Source: Aldrovandia affinis
Taxonomy: Eukaryota > Chordata > Actinopteri > Notacanthiformes > Halosauridae
NCBI GenBank assembly: GCA_029706075.1
Contig: JAINUG010000148.1
Coordinates: forward strand, 2,254,939 to 2,318,938
Direction of reading: 5' to 3'
DNA length: 64,000 bases
Shown: in pieces, positions 1 to 12,839 of the stretch
Position numbering within the stretch: position 1 is the stretch's first letter
Layout: each line of letters begins with the position of its first letter
Made by a program: the position numbers and the translations under genes
Notes under the pieces: generated by a model
The model's database searches: none
The model's input: the letters and a program-made list of their open reading frames with translations, nothing else
Told to the model about the DNA's origin: nothing

Positions 1-247
1 TGTTATCAACTTCTCTCTTTCATCTGGCTCTGTCCCCTCTCCTCTCAAAAGTGCCCATGTCATTCATCCCCCTCCTCAAAAAAACCCTCTCTGAATCCTG
101 CTGTCATTTCTAATTACTGACCTGTCTCTCTCTTCTCATTCCTTTCCAAAACACTAGAGCGGGCTGTATATAACCAACTGTCTGCCTATCTCCTACAGAA
201 CAACCTGCTTGATCTAAACCAATCTGGGTTCAGGCCGCCCACTCCAC
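1..247 (+). pseudogene. L2-clade LINE reverse transcriptase, left part (copy A)
   Basis: Plus-strand translation gives SGSVPSPLKSAHV and then SNY-PVSLLSFLSKTLERAVYNQ and NLLDLNQSGFRP, the N-terminal fingers of an L2-clade (CR1 superfamily) reverse transcriptase. It continues beyond the window. An extra T in AAAAGTGCCC...TCATTCATCC and other changes break the frame. It is cut at 247 by a hAT insertion and resumes at 1725. Confidence 0.85.
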
Positions 248-1716
248 TAGGGCTGTCCCCGACTAAAACAAATCTTGGTCGACCAACAGTCGTCCGTTTT
301 TTTCGATTGGTCGATTGGTCGAAAAGTTTTTTCTATATGAAGCACCCTATTTGTTTGAATAAATACAACTATATGCACACTGCACTTGTCTCGTGTTTTA
401 TAACTTTCTTAAGTGAATGACACAAATTAGTAACAATAGGCTAATGACTTTATGGAGCCGGAGTTCAAGATTACCTGAAAGAAAAAAACTCATGCTGCCC
501 TTGCAGTTTCCCTTGCAGTTTCTGTGAAGCGCTTGGGATGGCTACATGGCTGATGCTTTTATTTGACCACAACCATAACACATTCTAATGCATATTTTTA
601 TTTAATTAACCAGGTTGGTCTCATTGGGATTTAAAATATCTTTTGCAAAAAAATAGGCTAACAAACGAATGATCACACATAGCCTAATGTCTTAAATTGT
701 AGCCTAAAGCTGAACATAAAGTGGCTTTAGCCTATCGAAAATGACTTACTCGAGTCGGAGACCATCCGATGGCCTACTTCCCCAGTCGTTTCATGTTATG
801 GCACAGGAACACTAGCTTGTCCGCATTTTTTGGCAAAAGGCTGCTCCTAGTTTTATTAACGATAAACCCTGCCTTTGGAAAACGTGGTTGTTTACATTCC
901 ACTTTTTTTGGATCGTCCGTGACTAAAACGAAATGCTGCCATACTCAAGATTTTTTCTTTGACATTATGTTCTTAGGTTATATCGAAATGAGTAATTAAA
1001 GTATGCCTATATCACTAATCTTAACTGTAGGCAAATCTTAGGCTACAATTAAAATGAGGGGGCGCGCATACACAAAAAAAATAATAATAATATTAATAAT
1101 TTTACGAACCTTTTCCTTCCCACAGGTATGGTACGCAGCTTCCTGCAATGATGTCTATCGCTGTATACTGCACTGCGATCTCTTGCGCGATCTATGATTG
1201 TTCCTACCATGTATTAATGCACATCTTGTAAGTCGCTCTGGATAAGAGCGTCTGCTAAATGCTTAAAACGTTAAAATGTAAAAATGTAAAATGCCCATTC
1301 GAGTGCCTAAAACAAGAAGGATACACTATAGGCTACATAAAAGGGGGTGTTACGCATGTTAGTTATACATATATAAACCATACAATTAGCAAAACACATT
1401 TATTATAAAATGTTACTTTTATTAGTTTTGCTGAATTATTCACAACATTACTATTATCTTAACTGCCTAATATAATTTAAAGAAAATATATATAGGCCTA
1501 GCTATGTTAAGAGTGAAGGACTGTCACTGCCATACCCGCAGCATCCAGAATGGATTATCCTACTGACAAGCGCACCGAACTGTGGCGCGAATCTAGGTGT
1601 CTCATGCTGCGTGGATCATTTTTTATTTCACGCGACTGCTTGACCAAAACAAATCTCGGCCGACCAACAGCCCATCAACCAAACAATGACCAGTCGAATA
1701 AATGGGGTCAGCCCTA
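248..1716. mobile_element. Non-autonomous hAT-type transposon, 1469 bp
   Basis: Terminal inverted repeats start TAGGGCTGTCCCC on the left and, read inward from the right, TAGGGCTGACCCC. Both ends are flanked by the same 8-bp target duplication CACTCCAC (240-247 and 1717-1724), the hallmark of hAT transposition. Near each end an AAACAAATCT..GTCGACCAACAG-like motif recurs in direct orientation. No transposase is recognisable; a 76-codon frame at 769-999 has no family I know. It interrupts an L2 LINE and itself contains a third element. Confidence 0.88.
1073..1292 (+). mobile_element. L2 LINE 3' end inserted inside the hAT element
   Basis: From an A/T-rich run through CCTTTTCCTTCCCACAGG, TGTATTAATGCACATCTTG and GTCGCTCTGGATAAGAGCG to a (TGTAAAA)n tail, it matches the 3' ends at 2920-3125, 15520-15713 and 30125-30303. 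It is a heavily 5'-truncated insertion. Confidence 0.8.
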
Positions 1717-1724
1717 CACTCCAC

Positions 1725-3125
1725 AGAGAATGCTCTGCTCGTGGTCACTGAGGCTCTACAATTGGCAAGTCCCAATCACACCGTGGACCACCAGATCCTG
1801 CTCTCATATCTCGCCGAGATGGGAATCTCTGGATCTGCACTGACATGGTTCAAGTCATACCTGGCTGACCGGTCCTACCAGGTGGCCTGGAGAGGATCCC
1901 TCTCCTCTCCCCACACCCTCTCCACCAGTCCCGCAGGGCTCGGTGATAGACCCCCTCCTATTCTCCCTGTACACCAAATCACTTGGTTCTGTCATCTCTG
2001 CTCATGGTTTTTCTTATCACTGTTATGCTGACGACACTCAACTCTTTCTCTCCTTCTCTCCCTCTGAGACCCAGGTCCCGATGCAGATTTCTGCCTGGAT
2101 GTTCACCCACCACCTGAAGCTGAACCTGGGGAAGACAGAGCTGCTCTTCCTCCCAGTGAAGGGCTCCCCAATGATTGATGGCTCAATCACCGTGTCTCCT
2201 TCCCAGTCTGTCAGGAGTCTTGGGGTGACCCTGGAGGACCAGCTGTGCTTCTTGGGCCACATCGCAGCAATCAGCCGGACCTGCCGATTCTCCCTCCATA
2301 ACATCCGGAGGATCCGACCATTCCTCACCCAAGAGGTCACACAACTCCTGGTCCAGGCCCTGGTGATCTCATGTCTGGACTACTGCAATTCCTTGCTGGC
2401 AGGCCTACCGGCCTGTGCCATCAAGCCACTGAAACTGGTCCAGAATGCTTCCGCCCATTTGTTGTTCAATCAACCCAAGTTCACGCACATCACCTCTCTA
2501 TGCTCCTCTCTGCACTGGCTCCTCATCAGAGCACACATCAAATTCAAATCACTGGTGCTGGCTTATCAAGCGGCTAGAGGAACTACTCCCCCTTACCTCC
2601 AGACACTCATCACACCGTACACCCCAGCCAGACCCCTCCGCTCCGCTTCCTCTGGCAAACTGACTGTCCCATCCAAACTGGCGCCCGGCAGCCACTCAAT
2701 GGTGTTGGTCTCGCCTCTTCTCTGTCCTGACCTCTTGGTTGTGGAATGACCTTCCGCACTCGGTCAGGACCGCAAAATCACTTGCCATCTCCCGCAAAAC
2801 CCACCTTTTCAGACTCCACTATCACTGAATTCTGTACATCTAGCCAATTGTCATCACCGCTGCCTACATGTTTAATACTGCTTTTTGTATATGTATACTT
2901 GTTTAAAACTCTCTATAAAAATAATAATAATAATTTTACTAACCTTTTCCTTCCCGGTGTTACAGGTATGGTATGCAGCTGCCAGCAATGATGTCTATTG
3001 CTGTATTACTGCACTGATTTCCTGCACAATGATTGATCATACCATGTATTAATGCACATCTTGTAAGTCGCTCTGGATAAGAGCTTCTGCTAAATGCTTA
3101 AAATGTAAATGTAAATGTAGATGTG
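1725..3125 (+). pseudogene. L2-clade LINE reverse transcriptase, right part and 3' tail (copy A)
   Basis: Continues the copy cut at 247: [34 protein letters not shown], a frameshift near 1940, then the catalytic YADD in [14 protein letters not shown] (about 2022-2050), [35 protein letters not shown] and a degraded C terminus. The 3' UTR ends in GTCGCTCTGGATAAGAGC and (AAATGT)n. A segment after YADD that copy B keeps (ARISACLAD-like) is shortened here. Confidence 0.87.
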
Positions 3126-6100
3126 TATAAATATTGAGAGTGTACCTTGGCGCCTCCCTCTGTCCAGAGTTTAAAAAATTGAGGGTATCAGGAGAGGCAT
3201 CACAAGGGAGGCATATCATTTCACAGTGTGATTTCCATCCCTCCAAAAACAAATCTGGCATAACAATTCATGAATAACAGCATATCATTTTGCACCCGAA
3301 TCATTTGTGCACCGAGTGGTGCCCTCCTTCATAAATGACTCCTCATCTTGTCACAACATTGTTCTCTGCTGTGAGGCTGAGGGACCCTGGAGGCTGGAGT
3401 AGGGAGGGGGGGGGGGGCCTGCCCATCAGTGTCACTGAAGCACAGCAGACCGCGACACCGGTGACACCCAGAGTTCTCTTTCCTCTGATCCAAACTGACC
3501 CACGCTCGCCCACCTGTAACACCCCTACAGGGCTGAGATGTTCAGACCCCCAGCCGACTCCTCTGGCACTGCCTCTGAGGGTGCTGGGGACAGACCAGCA
3601 CCCTCAGCTGTGCAGAATGGTTCAGAGGGGGGTTGTGGAGAGAAACCAGTGCTAATTAACATTAACTATGCTCTGCTCTTTTTTTCATAGCCAACTGGAA
3701 CTCAACTAGCCCATTTCTTGTTTGTCCATGTTGAAGGTTCCACATGCTGTTTGTTGCAAATGTCCATGGAATGAAGTTTGTGGACATTCTTTAAGACTTT
3801 TAACACTGCTAACACCCTAAATTCAAATAATCTATGTATTATCGACCACACAAAACTATGTTTTTCCTTTCTATCATAAACTCCCAGTACTTTCAATTTT
3901 TCAATGTCAGCGCACCAGAGAGACTGAGGGAGGTGTGCAGAGAGACTAGCGCTCTGAATACAAGACAAAGAATGGTCAAAGGAGACCAGCACCCCGCAAA
4001 AAGGGGGAAGGAGGTGCACAGAGTGACCGGCGCTCTGCAGAGAAGACGTTGTAGGTGGTATAGAGGCATTACAGAGCGACTGAGGGACGTGTGCTGATCC
4101 TCATTAAGAGATACATCCAGTTTCCATTGTATTAAAGAGCCATTACAAGTTTCATCAGGAGCAGATTGTGTCTAATGGGACTGGGGAGCTGAAAGCAAGC
4201 CAGCAGATTGGAGACAGGCCAGACTGCAACTGGACTGATTACATCAGTGTGTGGATCTCCTTATTATATTTGATATTGTTAACCAGTAGTTTATCAATTG
4301 GCAGGTTAAACAACCCCCACCCCCTCAGCCCCACCACCTTACATGAGCTGCCATTACTGTTGAGATAAAATATGAGCAATACATTTCGTGCTTGTGCATG
4401 CCTCTCCATAGTCCAAATACAATTTTGCAGATATTCCATCTCTCATCTGAAGTGGACTATGGTTTGCCTGGTTAAGATTATAAATGATCAATTCATAATA
4501 CTGTAATTTAATGGTGAATGAATAAATTATCTGCAATATGACAAGAAGAAGAAGACGGAGCAATCTGTTATTCATATTCCTATTGCATCAAAAGTCATAG
4601 CTGTAGTCTAGTGCTTAAAAAACCGTTTAGCCCTTTAGCAGAATTACCAAAGTTTACACAAAAATAAAAAATACAGCAAATCAAAGCAAAATCCTTGAAT
4701 TAGATTCCGAAAGCTAAACTGTTAGATATCGTTGTCTTGCCATTTGGGGAGGGGGAGAGGGGAGGGTGGGGAGATTTTGGGTAGCAAATGTCTTTGAAGG
4801 TTAATGCTCTCACTCAAACACAATTATTCTATCAATTAGGATGGGCGATGGAGCAGAACTTAAACAGGCCCTGGGGACGGGTCGGGATTCTGCTGATGGG
4901 CCCATGACGCGGGACAGGACGAGCAGAGGAGGAGCAGTCAGCCTGTGTGGACTCTCCCGTCAGTCCCACAGCAATGGAGCGCGGCCAGAAATGGCAGGGA
5001 GGCTAATGTATGGCGAAAGTTTAAAGACCATCTGTGGTGGGCGGGGGAAAACAAAGCACGATCAAAGAGAGAGCCACTGCACTGATGAGCAGGCCCCTCT
5101 TATCTCAGCTCAGCAATGTTTCCATCGATCGCCCTGCGTCCATCAGCCCCCCAGCATCCCCCTCCCCAATCCGTCCATTGAATTCCCCTCCCCCCCCGCC
5201 CCAAATACCACCACCCTGAGGCCCATCGATCCAGCTCACACTGGCTTCAGTCTCTCCTAATCACACAACCTGATGCCTTTTGTGTTTTCCAAATTAATTA
5301 AATAAACAAGCCCAGCATGGAGGAAGAGGAAGCACAGGATTTAGGGCCGGGGGGGTGAGAGGTCACTTAGTGTGAGGCGGTATGATGGGGAGGGGGGGTC
5401 ACTGGCTGTGGGAAAAGGTAGTTGTGGTGGAGGTGGACTGTGGCTGGTTGTTTGAGAGGACGATGGATGGGTACTGGAGGCATGAGATGTGCTAGAGAGC
5501 TGCAGAATTAATGAGTGACCTCCACAGGTGCAACATCTTCAATTGCAGTCGGCCTTGAAGTGGGGGATTATCGGGACCAGCATTCACCTGATGGCATCAC
5601 ATGGTTTACAGGCATTGATGGGATGATGGTTAATCCCAGAAAATCGTGATCGTGTTGCAGCACAATCGGATTGGCCTGCACGATTGGGTCAGGGACCCCT
5701 TGTCTCACAGTGTGACATCAGTTTCAACCAATCACAAACAAACGAGTAAGGAATGCTTTAGGTCACATTTGTTTGGACACATTTTTTCAATAAAATGCTA
5801 ACTTAGTAACTGTGATAGACAATTTACAAATTAACAGACAATTTTAGCTTTTAAGCTAAACAGAAATACTGTGTCATATTTCTGTGGAAAAGACAAGCCT
5901 GTGGAAAGACAAACCACTTGAACCTGAAGGATTATTACAACCAAAAGATTTAAAACAGAGCAATTCATTGTAATTAGACTAATGTCAAGTTAATTTGTTT
6001 CAATACATTACAATTTACAAAATGAAGTACCAAAGGCAAACACACACAGGAGGTACGCCAATCATGTGAAATGATTGACGTCAACATAAGTTTTCACATG

Positions 6101-7571
6101 GAAGTCAACAGAGCAATTTCGACCAATGACAAGGCAGTTCTCATCAATGCAGTGACAGTTCTGGTGAGTCATGCTCTAATTAGACAGACCTAATAGAAGG
6201 GAATGAGAACTAGAACAATAAAAAGAAAAAAAAACTAGCATGTTATAGAAGATGATATAAACATGATTTGCATTAATTACATTCTGTATATGAAAAAGAG
6301 AGTTAAAGACTTAATGCTAAAGTGTCCTACTTTCTCACTGACCTCACCAGACAGAGAAATAGTACTAAACACCAACATGAAGATGGTGCTATAGAGCACT
6401 CATAAGTAAATATCGCAATGTTTGCTTTAAAGCGCGGTGAAATGGCAGTCGCCCTCTGTCTCCGATGGCGAATGCGCCACCTTCACATGCATGTTCACGG
6501 GCGCGGGAGAAAGTGCATCCATGACAGCGCATAATTTCCCCATCATTACACCAAATCCCTAGGAGAATCACTCAGGCTTTGGTGTGGGTTGAGGCCACCT
6601 CACGCAGCTAACAAGTAGCGGTTTCAGCCGCAAATCTACAAGACTGATGAGCAAAGCTGGAATAAACTGCATTCGTTTTGTCATGTGCATGATGAAATGT
6701 CATTTTTGAAGAGAGGATATTTACTAAGCCATTGGCAAGCAGTGGAACATTAATCCTTGACAAGGGTGGCTTTGTGAAATGGCACAAGCATAAAATAGCC
6801 ATTCCGTGGCTAAACATGTGTGCAGAGTTTCAGAAGCTGCTACTGTGCATTCATAAAATACCTGCACGAAAATGTTCTGATACAGGCAAAAATATTCACG
6901 TTCCTCAGTGGGTGGTGTTAATTCATTGGCAATTTTGTTCTGTATAATTAAATAAAAAAAAAATAAAAAATGTCATTCATGGAATTTCTAATATGCAGAA
7001 TTATTAGCAAAGATTAACGGACCCTTGGATTCTACCAAGAGATGGTGAAGGTCATCCAAGTGGTCACGGTACCTTTACAATGTCTTTCAGGTGTTTATCT
7101 TCACTACTAAGAGTCAGGGACAGCTTCAGAAAGGTAACAGAAATATTCTGAGTGCCCCTTTCACTGAAATAAATTCTCCCTCCATACAAAAGAGGGCCTC
7201 TTTCTTTAAATTCACCTGTGTCAGTAAATCAAGGTAAAACCTCTGCCCCTGTTTGTGTGTGCATGATGCCACATGAAAGTGCTGTTAACACAGCACACAT
7301 TTATTATCAATTCAGCTTTTCGTTTGCTCTAGGATTGTGTGTTTTTGTCTTTACCGTCTCGGTCAATCGTTCTTAAGATAAAAAGAGCTTTAAAAGATTA
7401 TCTCCATGGCTTGCATGCCATTATCATTAATCAGTGTGTATTGACTGCTTTGTCCTTTAGCATTTCAAGTTCAGAGGAGGGCTTGGTTAATCCACCAATT
7501 CTGAAGAGAAGGAACACACTCTCTCTCTCTCACGCACACACACACACACAAGCACAAACTCTGACTTTTTT

Positions 7572-7582
<11 letters not shown>
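3126..7582. other. Unique intergenic sequence, no gene seen
   Basis: Frames are short and unlike known proteins. Notable stretches are a poly-G run (about 3407-3417), a purine-rich block with GAGAGACTGAGGG..GTGTGC motifs (3915-4095), a GC-rich block at 4840-5260 and a CpG-bearing block at 6420-6620 that could be regulatory. No transposon ends were recognised. Confidence 0.5.

Positions 7583-7643
<61 letters not shown>
7583..7643. repeat. (CA)n microsatellite
   Basis: About 28 CA units, preceded by shorter CT and CA runs from 7520. Confidence 0.97.
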
Positions 7644-9332
7644 ATGCTCAATTCAAATCATCTCAATGATGCGTTATTGAAGGACAGTCGGAGCAGTATT
7701 GCCAACATTTACACTAAACATATACAACATGAAATTTAAAATGTAACTATGCCATGCACGTCTCTCTCATATGCCCTTACAAAAATACACAGACATTTTG
7801 TCTCTTTTACACACACAAACACGTGGATTATCTCCCTCTATCTTCCCCCATTTCAAACATCTTGATGTGTGATGCCTTCACATCTCCCTCATACACACAC
7901 ACACAACTCTGTTCCACAAAGCTTGAACCACTACAAATTCACTGGGCCAAACAATTCAGACACAAAAAGTATGTTTCTGAACTGATACACTAATAAACTA
8001 CATTTCGTAAACAAATGACGGACATCAGAGAGATGTGATAAAAGCTTTGTCAATGATTTGAGAATAGCTCCTTGAAAGGCGCTTTATCAAGCAAACTCAG
8101 CACAGTGGTAGTTTTCTCTGGGTGAGAAGTAGAGGAACACTGCAACCTGAGGCCAGGTTGAGGATTTAGGGGTATTGTCTAGAAGAGACAACAAGGCGTT
8201 ACCTGTGTGATTAGTGTTGCCTGTGACGACACCAGAAGCTTCATAGAACTGGGGGTACTGAGACAGAATTTACACCACGACTGAATCATAGCACCAAGAG
8301 GCACCACAATAATAAACGTAGTAGCATGTAACGCAATGATAAAGAAAGTAATGCATATGCAAATCTCTCCTCCACAGCCCTCCTCCCTTCCTTTCATAAA
8401 GGGGGAATGTGTTCTGGTCGCTTACGGGAGAGGTTTATTCAATATTAATAATAATTGCTGTGTAATTACACCTCCATTGTAGTCTGTTGCCTGTAGAACT
8501 TTGTAGTGTGACACAGACAGCGCTAACATCAAAGTCATCAGAGGCTACGGATCTTAAGCAGTATTACTATTCAGATATCTCTTTGGAAAGAATAGGTGTT
8601 TATTAATGAGATGCACAAGTGCATGCGCACACAACTTATCAACGAAAAGCATTTATCATTTAGCATTACGCACACAGTTTTTTTGGGGGGTGGGAGGTGA
8701 ACATTCCAAACTGTATCTATTGGTGCGTGTGTGTGTGTGTGTCCAGTCTTCTCACAATATGCAGTGGTGTATCCATGAATCAATTTCCCCCTGAGCTTGC
8801 AAACACTTTTGCTCATAGCGTAATTCAGGAACTGCTTCAATGTCATCTGCCTGCAGTGCTGGAAATGGGCTGGCACTCCCAGGCATGCTGTGTGTTACCA
8901 GCACTCACTTCCTACAGGAAGTCAGTCAGCTCCTGAGGGGTTTCATCACTTCTCATAGTGATCTCATAGTGAAGTGATAGAAACCAGTCCTGACAATTCA
9001 GAATGTAGGAACTTTATTTTTGTTTTTATTTTATCGTGGGCTGCGATTGTGTATGAGGTAATTTTATTTAAATTGTTGAATCCAACTTTGTCCCACTTCC
9101 CACAAACGATGTATTCCTAAAACCTTCACATGACATGTATAAAACCTTCACAACAACAGCATAGAATTGTATAAATTATTTCTAAGCATGTGTGGAGGAC
9201 ATTTTGTGACATGGTTTAACATTGACATCAAGTGAGAATAGCATTTTGTATGTCATATGTTATGCCATCCTGCATAAATAATTGCATTTATTTATGAATG
9301 ATGCCATCCTTCATGAATGATTTAGGAATATG
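7644..9332. other. Unique intergenic sequence, no gene seen
   Basis: A/T-rich, with scattered short CA/TG runs (for example 8723-8740). No coding frame or transposon end is recognisable. Confidence 0.5.
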
Positions 9333-9334
9333 TA

Positions 9335-10918
9335 CAGTTGGCTGTTTTATTCACACCCTTGATTAAGATGAACAAAATAGATTGTATAAAATAAACTATA
9401 TAATTAATTAGGTATATTTTATGCTAACAAAATTCAGAAAATTCCAAACCTACATTTCTAATACAATTGTTCAGAAAAACATATTTTGTTTTATTAATAA
9501 TATTTATTTTCCAGAAAACATCTGGGTCACAATTATTCACACCCCTAACTATTCTTTTAAATGTAATCCAACAAAAACATATCTTCATAAATATACAACT
9601 TATTTGAATTTCATTGGAAGGTTATGGATCTATACAGTGGTCTACAATGGTGTCCTGTTTCCCTAGGGTATAAAAAGGAGGGAATCCAAGTTTGAAACAC
9701 TGTGGTCAGCCATCATCATGGTGAAAGGCAAAGAACTCCCTGAAAGCATCAGACAAAAGATTATTGACCTCTACAGATCAGGAGATGGCTACAAAAAACT
9801 AAAAAGTTAAAAGATACCGCTTTCCACCGTTGTGTCAATTATTAGGAAGTTTAAGGCCACTGGAACAGTGGCTAACCTGCCAGGTAGAGGACACAAGTCT
9901 ATCTTGCCCCTAAGTGTAGTGAGATGGATGGTTCGAGGGGCAAAAAAGAAGTCCAAGGGGCACAGTTCAAGATCTCCAAAACAACCTGGCATCTTGGGGT
10001 TACAAGGTGTCTAAAGTTACCACTCGATGATGCCTACATGACAGCCTTATGGCAGAGTTGCAAGAAGGAAGCCTCTTTTGAATACAATTCACCAAAAAAG
10101 GTGTCTTGAATTCGTCAAACTACATCTGAAGTACAATTGGAACCGTGTTTTGTGGCCGAATCAAGCTTTTTGGGCATGCACATCAGCGTTATGTTTGGCA
10201 TCCAAAGAATGCAAGTAATGATGAAAAGCACCTCATGCCTACGGTGAAACATGGTGGTGGCTCCATGGTTTTGCATCCACAGGCCCTGGGGCCCTTCTTA
10301 AAATGGATGGAACCATGAACTCCAGCATGTATCAAGACATTATATGTCCAAAAACCTTGTTCCCTCTGACAGGAAGCTACACCTTAGCCGCAGATAGACC
10401 CTCCAACAAGACAACAATCCCAAACATAACTTCCAAGGAAACTAAGAAATGGTTGACAGAGCACAGGATCAATGTCCTGACATGGCCATCTCAGTCTCCA
10501 GACCTGAATCCAATTGAACATTTGTGGTTTCAACTCAAAAGCATTCCCCAAACGTCAACCCAAGAATCTGAAAGAACTAGAACAATTCTGCATGGAGGAT
10601 AGGTTGAGGATCTACCCCAATAAGTTCCATAATCTCGTACGACACTACAGAAGGTGACTATTTGCTGTTATAATGGCCAAGGGAGGAACCACAAAGTACT
10701 GATAACAGGGGTGTGAATATCTGTGATTCTAGATTTTTTCTAGGGGAAAAAATATAATTTGTGAACCATTTGATTGTTGTTTGTGCCAATGCATTATTAT
10801 TAAAGAAAAAAAAAGAGTTTTTTGAACATACAATATAACTCATTATTTATATAGTTTATTTTATAAGATCTATTTTGTTCATCTTTATCGAGGGTATGAA
10901 TAAAAACGGAGCCTACTG
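9335..10918 (+). mobile_element. Tc1-like transposon, 1584 bp, defective
   Basis: Long imperfect inverted repeats begin CAGTTGGCT on the left and, read inward from the right, CAGTAGGCT. Both then share GATGAACAAAATAGAT and AAAATAAACTATAT. TA dinucleotides flank both ends (9333-9334 and 10919-10920), the Tc1/mariner target duplication. A transposase relic lies inside. Confidence 0.88.
9718..10662 (+). pseudogene. Tc1-like transposase relic
   Basis: Starts MVKGKELPESIRQKIIDLYR, a Tc1 paired-type DNA-binding helix, and stops after about 30 codons. It is picked up in another frame (SIIRKFKATGTVANLPGRG, the linker to the GRPR-like hook) and again as SKETKKWLTEH and LTWPSQSPDLNPIEHLW, the third catalytic region. 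The DND motif that should precede PKHTSKE is lost, and several frameshifts are present. Confidence 0.87.
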
Positions 10919-10924
10919 TACATA

Positions 10925-12700
10925 TATGTATGGCCAGGTATCAGAGAAAGCAGAGACGGGACAGTTGACCATGACTTCAAAGACCAGGAGAAGCATAGCT
11001 AATACACAAAAAAAACATAAAAGGTAAGAAACAATGTGACAGCTTGTCACAAATAGGAGCAGGTCGTAGAGACATAGAGGTACAAAGAAATAGAAAGAGG
11101 CAGCGGGTCACAGAGTACAGTGGGTACTTGCCCGTTTTCTCATTTGAAGTACTGATCTGTCTAGTATGAGGAGGTCAGGCAGACAGCTAGGTGTGCAGAA
11201 ATTTTGAACCACGTAGCACCAAGGCTCACATGACCCTCTAAGGCCTTAACAACAGCTCTTGACCAATCCTGGCCTTGCTGGCTGCCCGAGGAGAGCCTCT
11301 GTACAACGAGCCCCACACCTGGCAGTAAAAATAAGCAGCTTCCCTCTCTGCACTCGATCGATTGCCCAAAGCAAAGAAAGGCTTAAGTATATTAACTCTG
11401 CCCTGACAAAGTCCTCCTGTCAACTGCAGCACAAAAGCTGTGGGCTGGGAGTAGGACACGTCGCTGATGTGTAACCCAGGCATGTCTCCCAGTCATGTCC
11501 ACAGCGCATGCTGAAAGCCAGGGCAGTAACATGCATGCATGCGTGTGTACGAAAGACAGTTCAGTGCATATTGTATTTTTCAGTGAGTGACTTAAGCTTT
11601 CAACTGGCATATTAGCTGTCCAGCTGGCTGTTGAAAAACATCTGGTGAAGTAATTTGCTAAAGGGTACAACAGCAGTGCCTCACCTGGAAATCAAACCTG
11701 CAACCTTTCGGATACAAAACCCTATTAAAAACCCCTATTATCCACACTGCCATTAAACCAATAAGAAATACAATTGGATCATGGACCTCCCCTGCCCTTA
11801 AGAGTTACAGGAGCAGCACTCAAATCAGATCAATTTCCCTTCCCAGTTGGTGCTTTTTCATCCAAAGTTTCATCCAAATGCATAGTCTAACTTTTCAACC
11901 AATATAACAGGGGGTGACCATGAGGGGTGATCACATGATCTCTTCCCCCAGTGGTGGTGAAAGTATTAATAATAACAGTAATATCTGCAATGTTTGACAA
12001 CTGAAGCTCATGATTGAAATGGTCTTCATAAACACAATTCTCTGTTGATTCAATGATCTTTAAACCAATAAATTGGCTCATCACATTCACTCCTACCATA
12101 CCATCTAATCCACACAGACCAGTGAATCCAAATAATCCCACATTATAACAATCAGCGACTGAAAAGAAGTCAGAGAAGCATAACACCCTCCAATGCAAAA
12201 TAACATTTGCTGCAGATTTGTGCGGGTGTGGGACAGAGAGGAAACTATTCCAATTGCACTCTGGATTAATGATGTATGTGTAATCAACTGCAGCGCTACC
12301 AATACCATTAGTTCTGAGGAAAAGAAAAGTGAAAGACCGCAACTGTTCTTTGAAGATATTTAAGGACATAATTAGTCAGGAAAAGTAACAAGCTGGATGT
12401 AAACAAGCTTTCAGAGAAATTACTCTGGCTCACACCAAGCCTTCCTCCATTAGTAAAAAAAAACTGTGGGATGTTTCACTTGCTTATTTTATAATAATAT
12501 ATATTTTGGAACAGGAATTTAAAGATAGGATGAAATTAGCCTTTTTAAAGGTTTGCTTTTATTGGGTGTATTTTTTTAAATCGATAATCCATTTAACAAT
12601 TTGACATAGGCTTTTGGGGGGGATGGTTTACTCATTTTTTTTTTAAGTAATAGTTTTATTTCTTGCCCCTGATATTGTTTTTAGGGCTTATTTTTGCTCT
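10925..12700. other. Intergenic sequence with a SINE fragment
   Basis: Mostly unique. Contains a SINE head at 11655-11755. A 160-codon minus-strand frame (11887-12369) resembles nothing I know. Confidence 0.45.
11655..11755 (-). mobile_element. tRNA-derived SINE fragment
   Basis: On the minus strand it reads like the head of the SINE at 53320-53510 (GGTTGCAGGTTTGATTTCC.., CTGTTGTACCC). The LINE-like tail is missing. Confidence 0.65.
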
Positions 12701-12839
12701 CTGTGTGGAACTCCAGTGTTTCAGGGTGTCTCCTATGGTAATTAGCAGGGCTTTGGACAGAAAGTACTGTGAACATTTACTCTGGCTCTTATTGTATCTG
12801 AGAGCTAGCACTCATCAGAGGAGAAGAGAGGTAGCAGGT

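Noticed and set aside
1702..2749. Host gene or retroviral polymerase at the YADD motif
   Set aside because: Flanking motifs, endonuclease partner in copy B and the L2 tail identify a non-LTR retrotransposon; no gag, protease or LTR is present.
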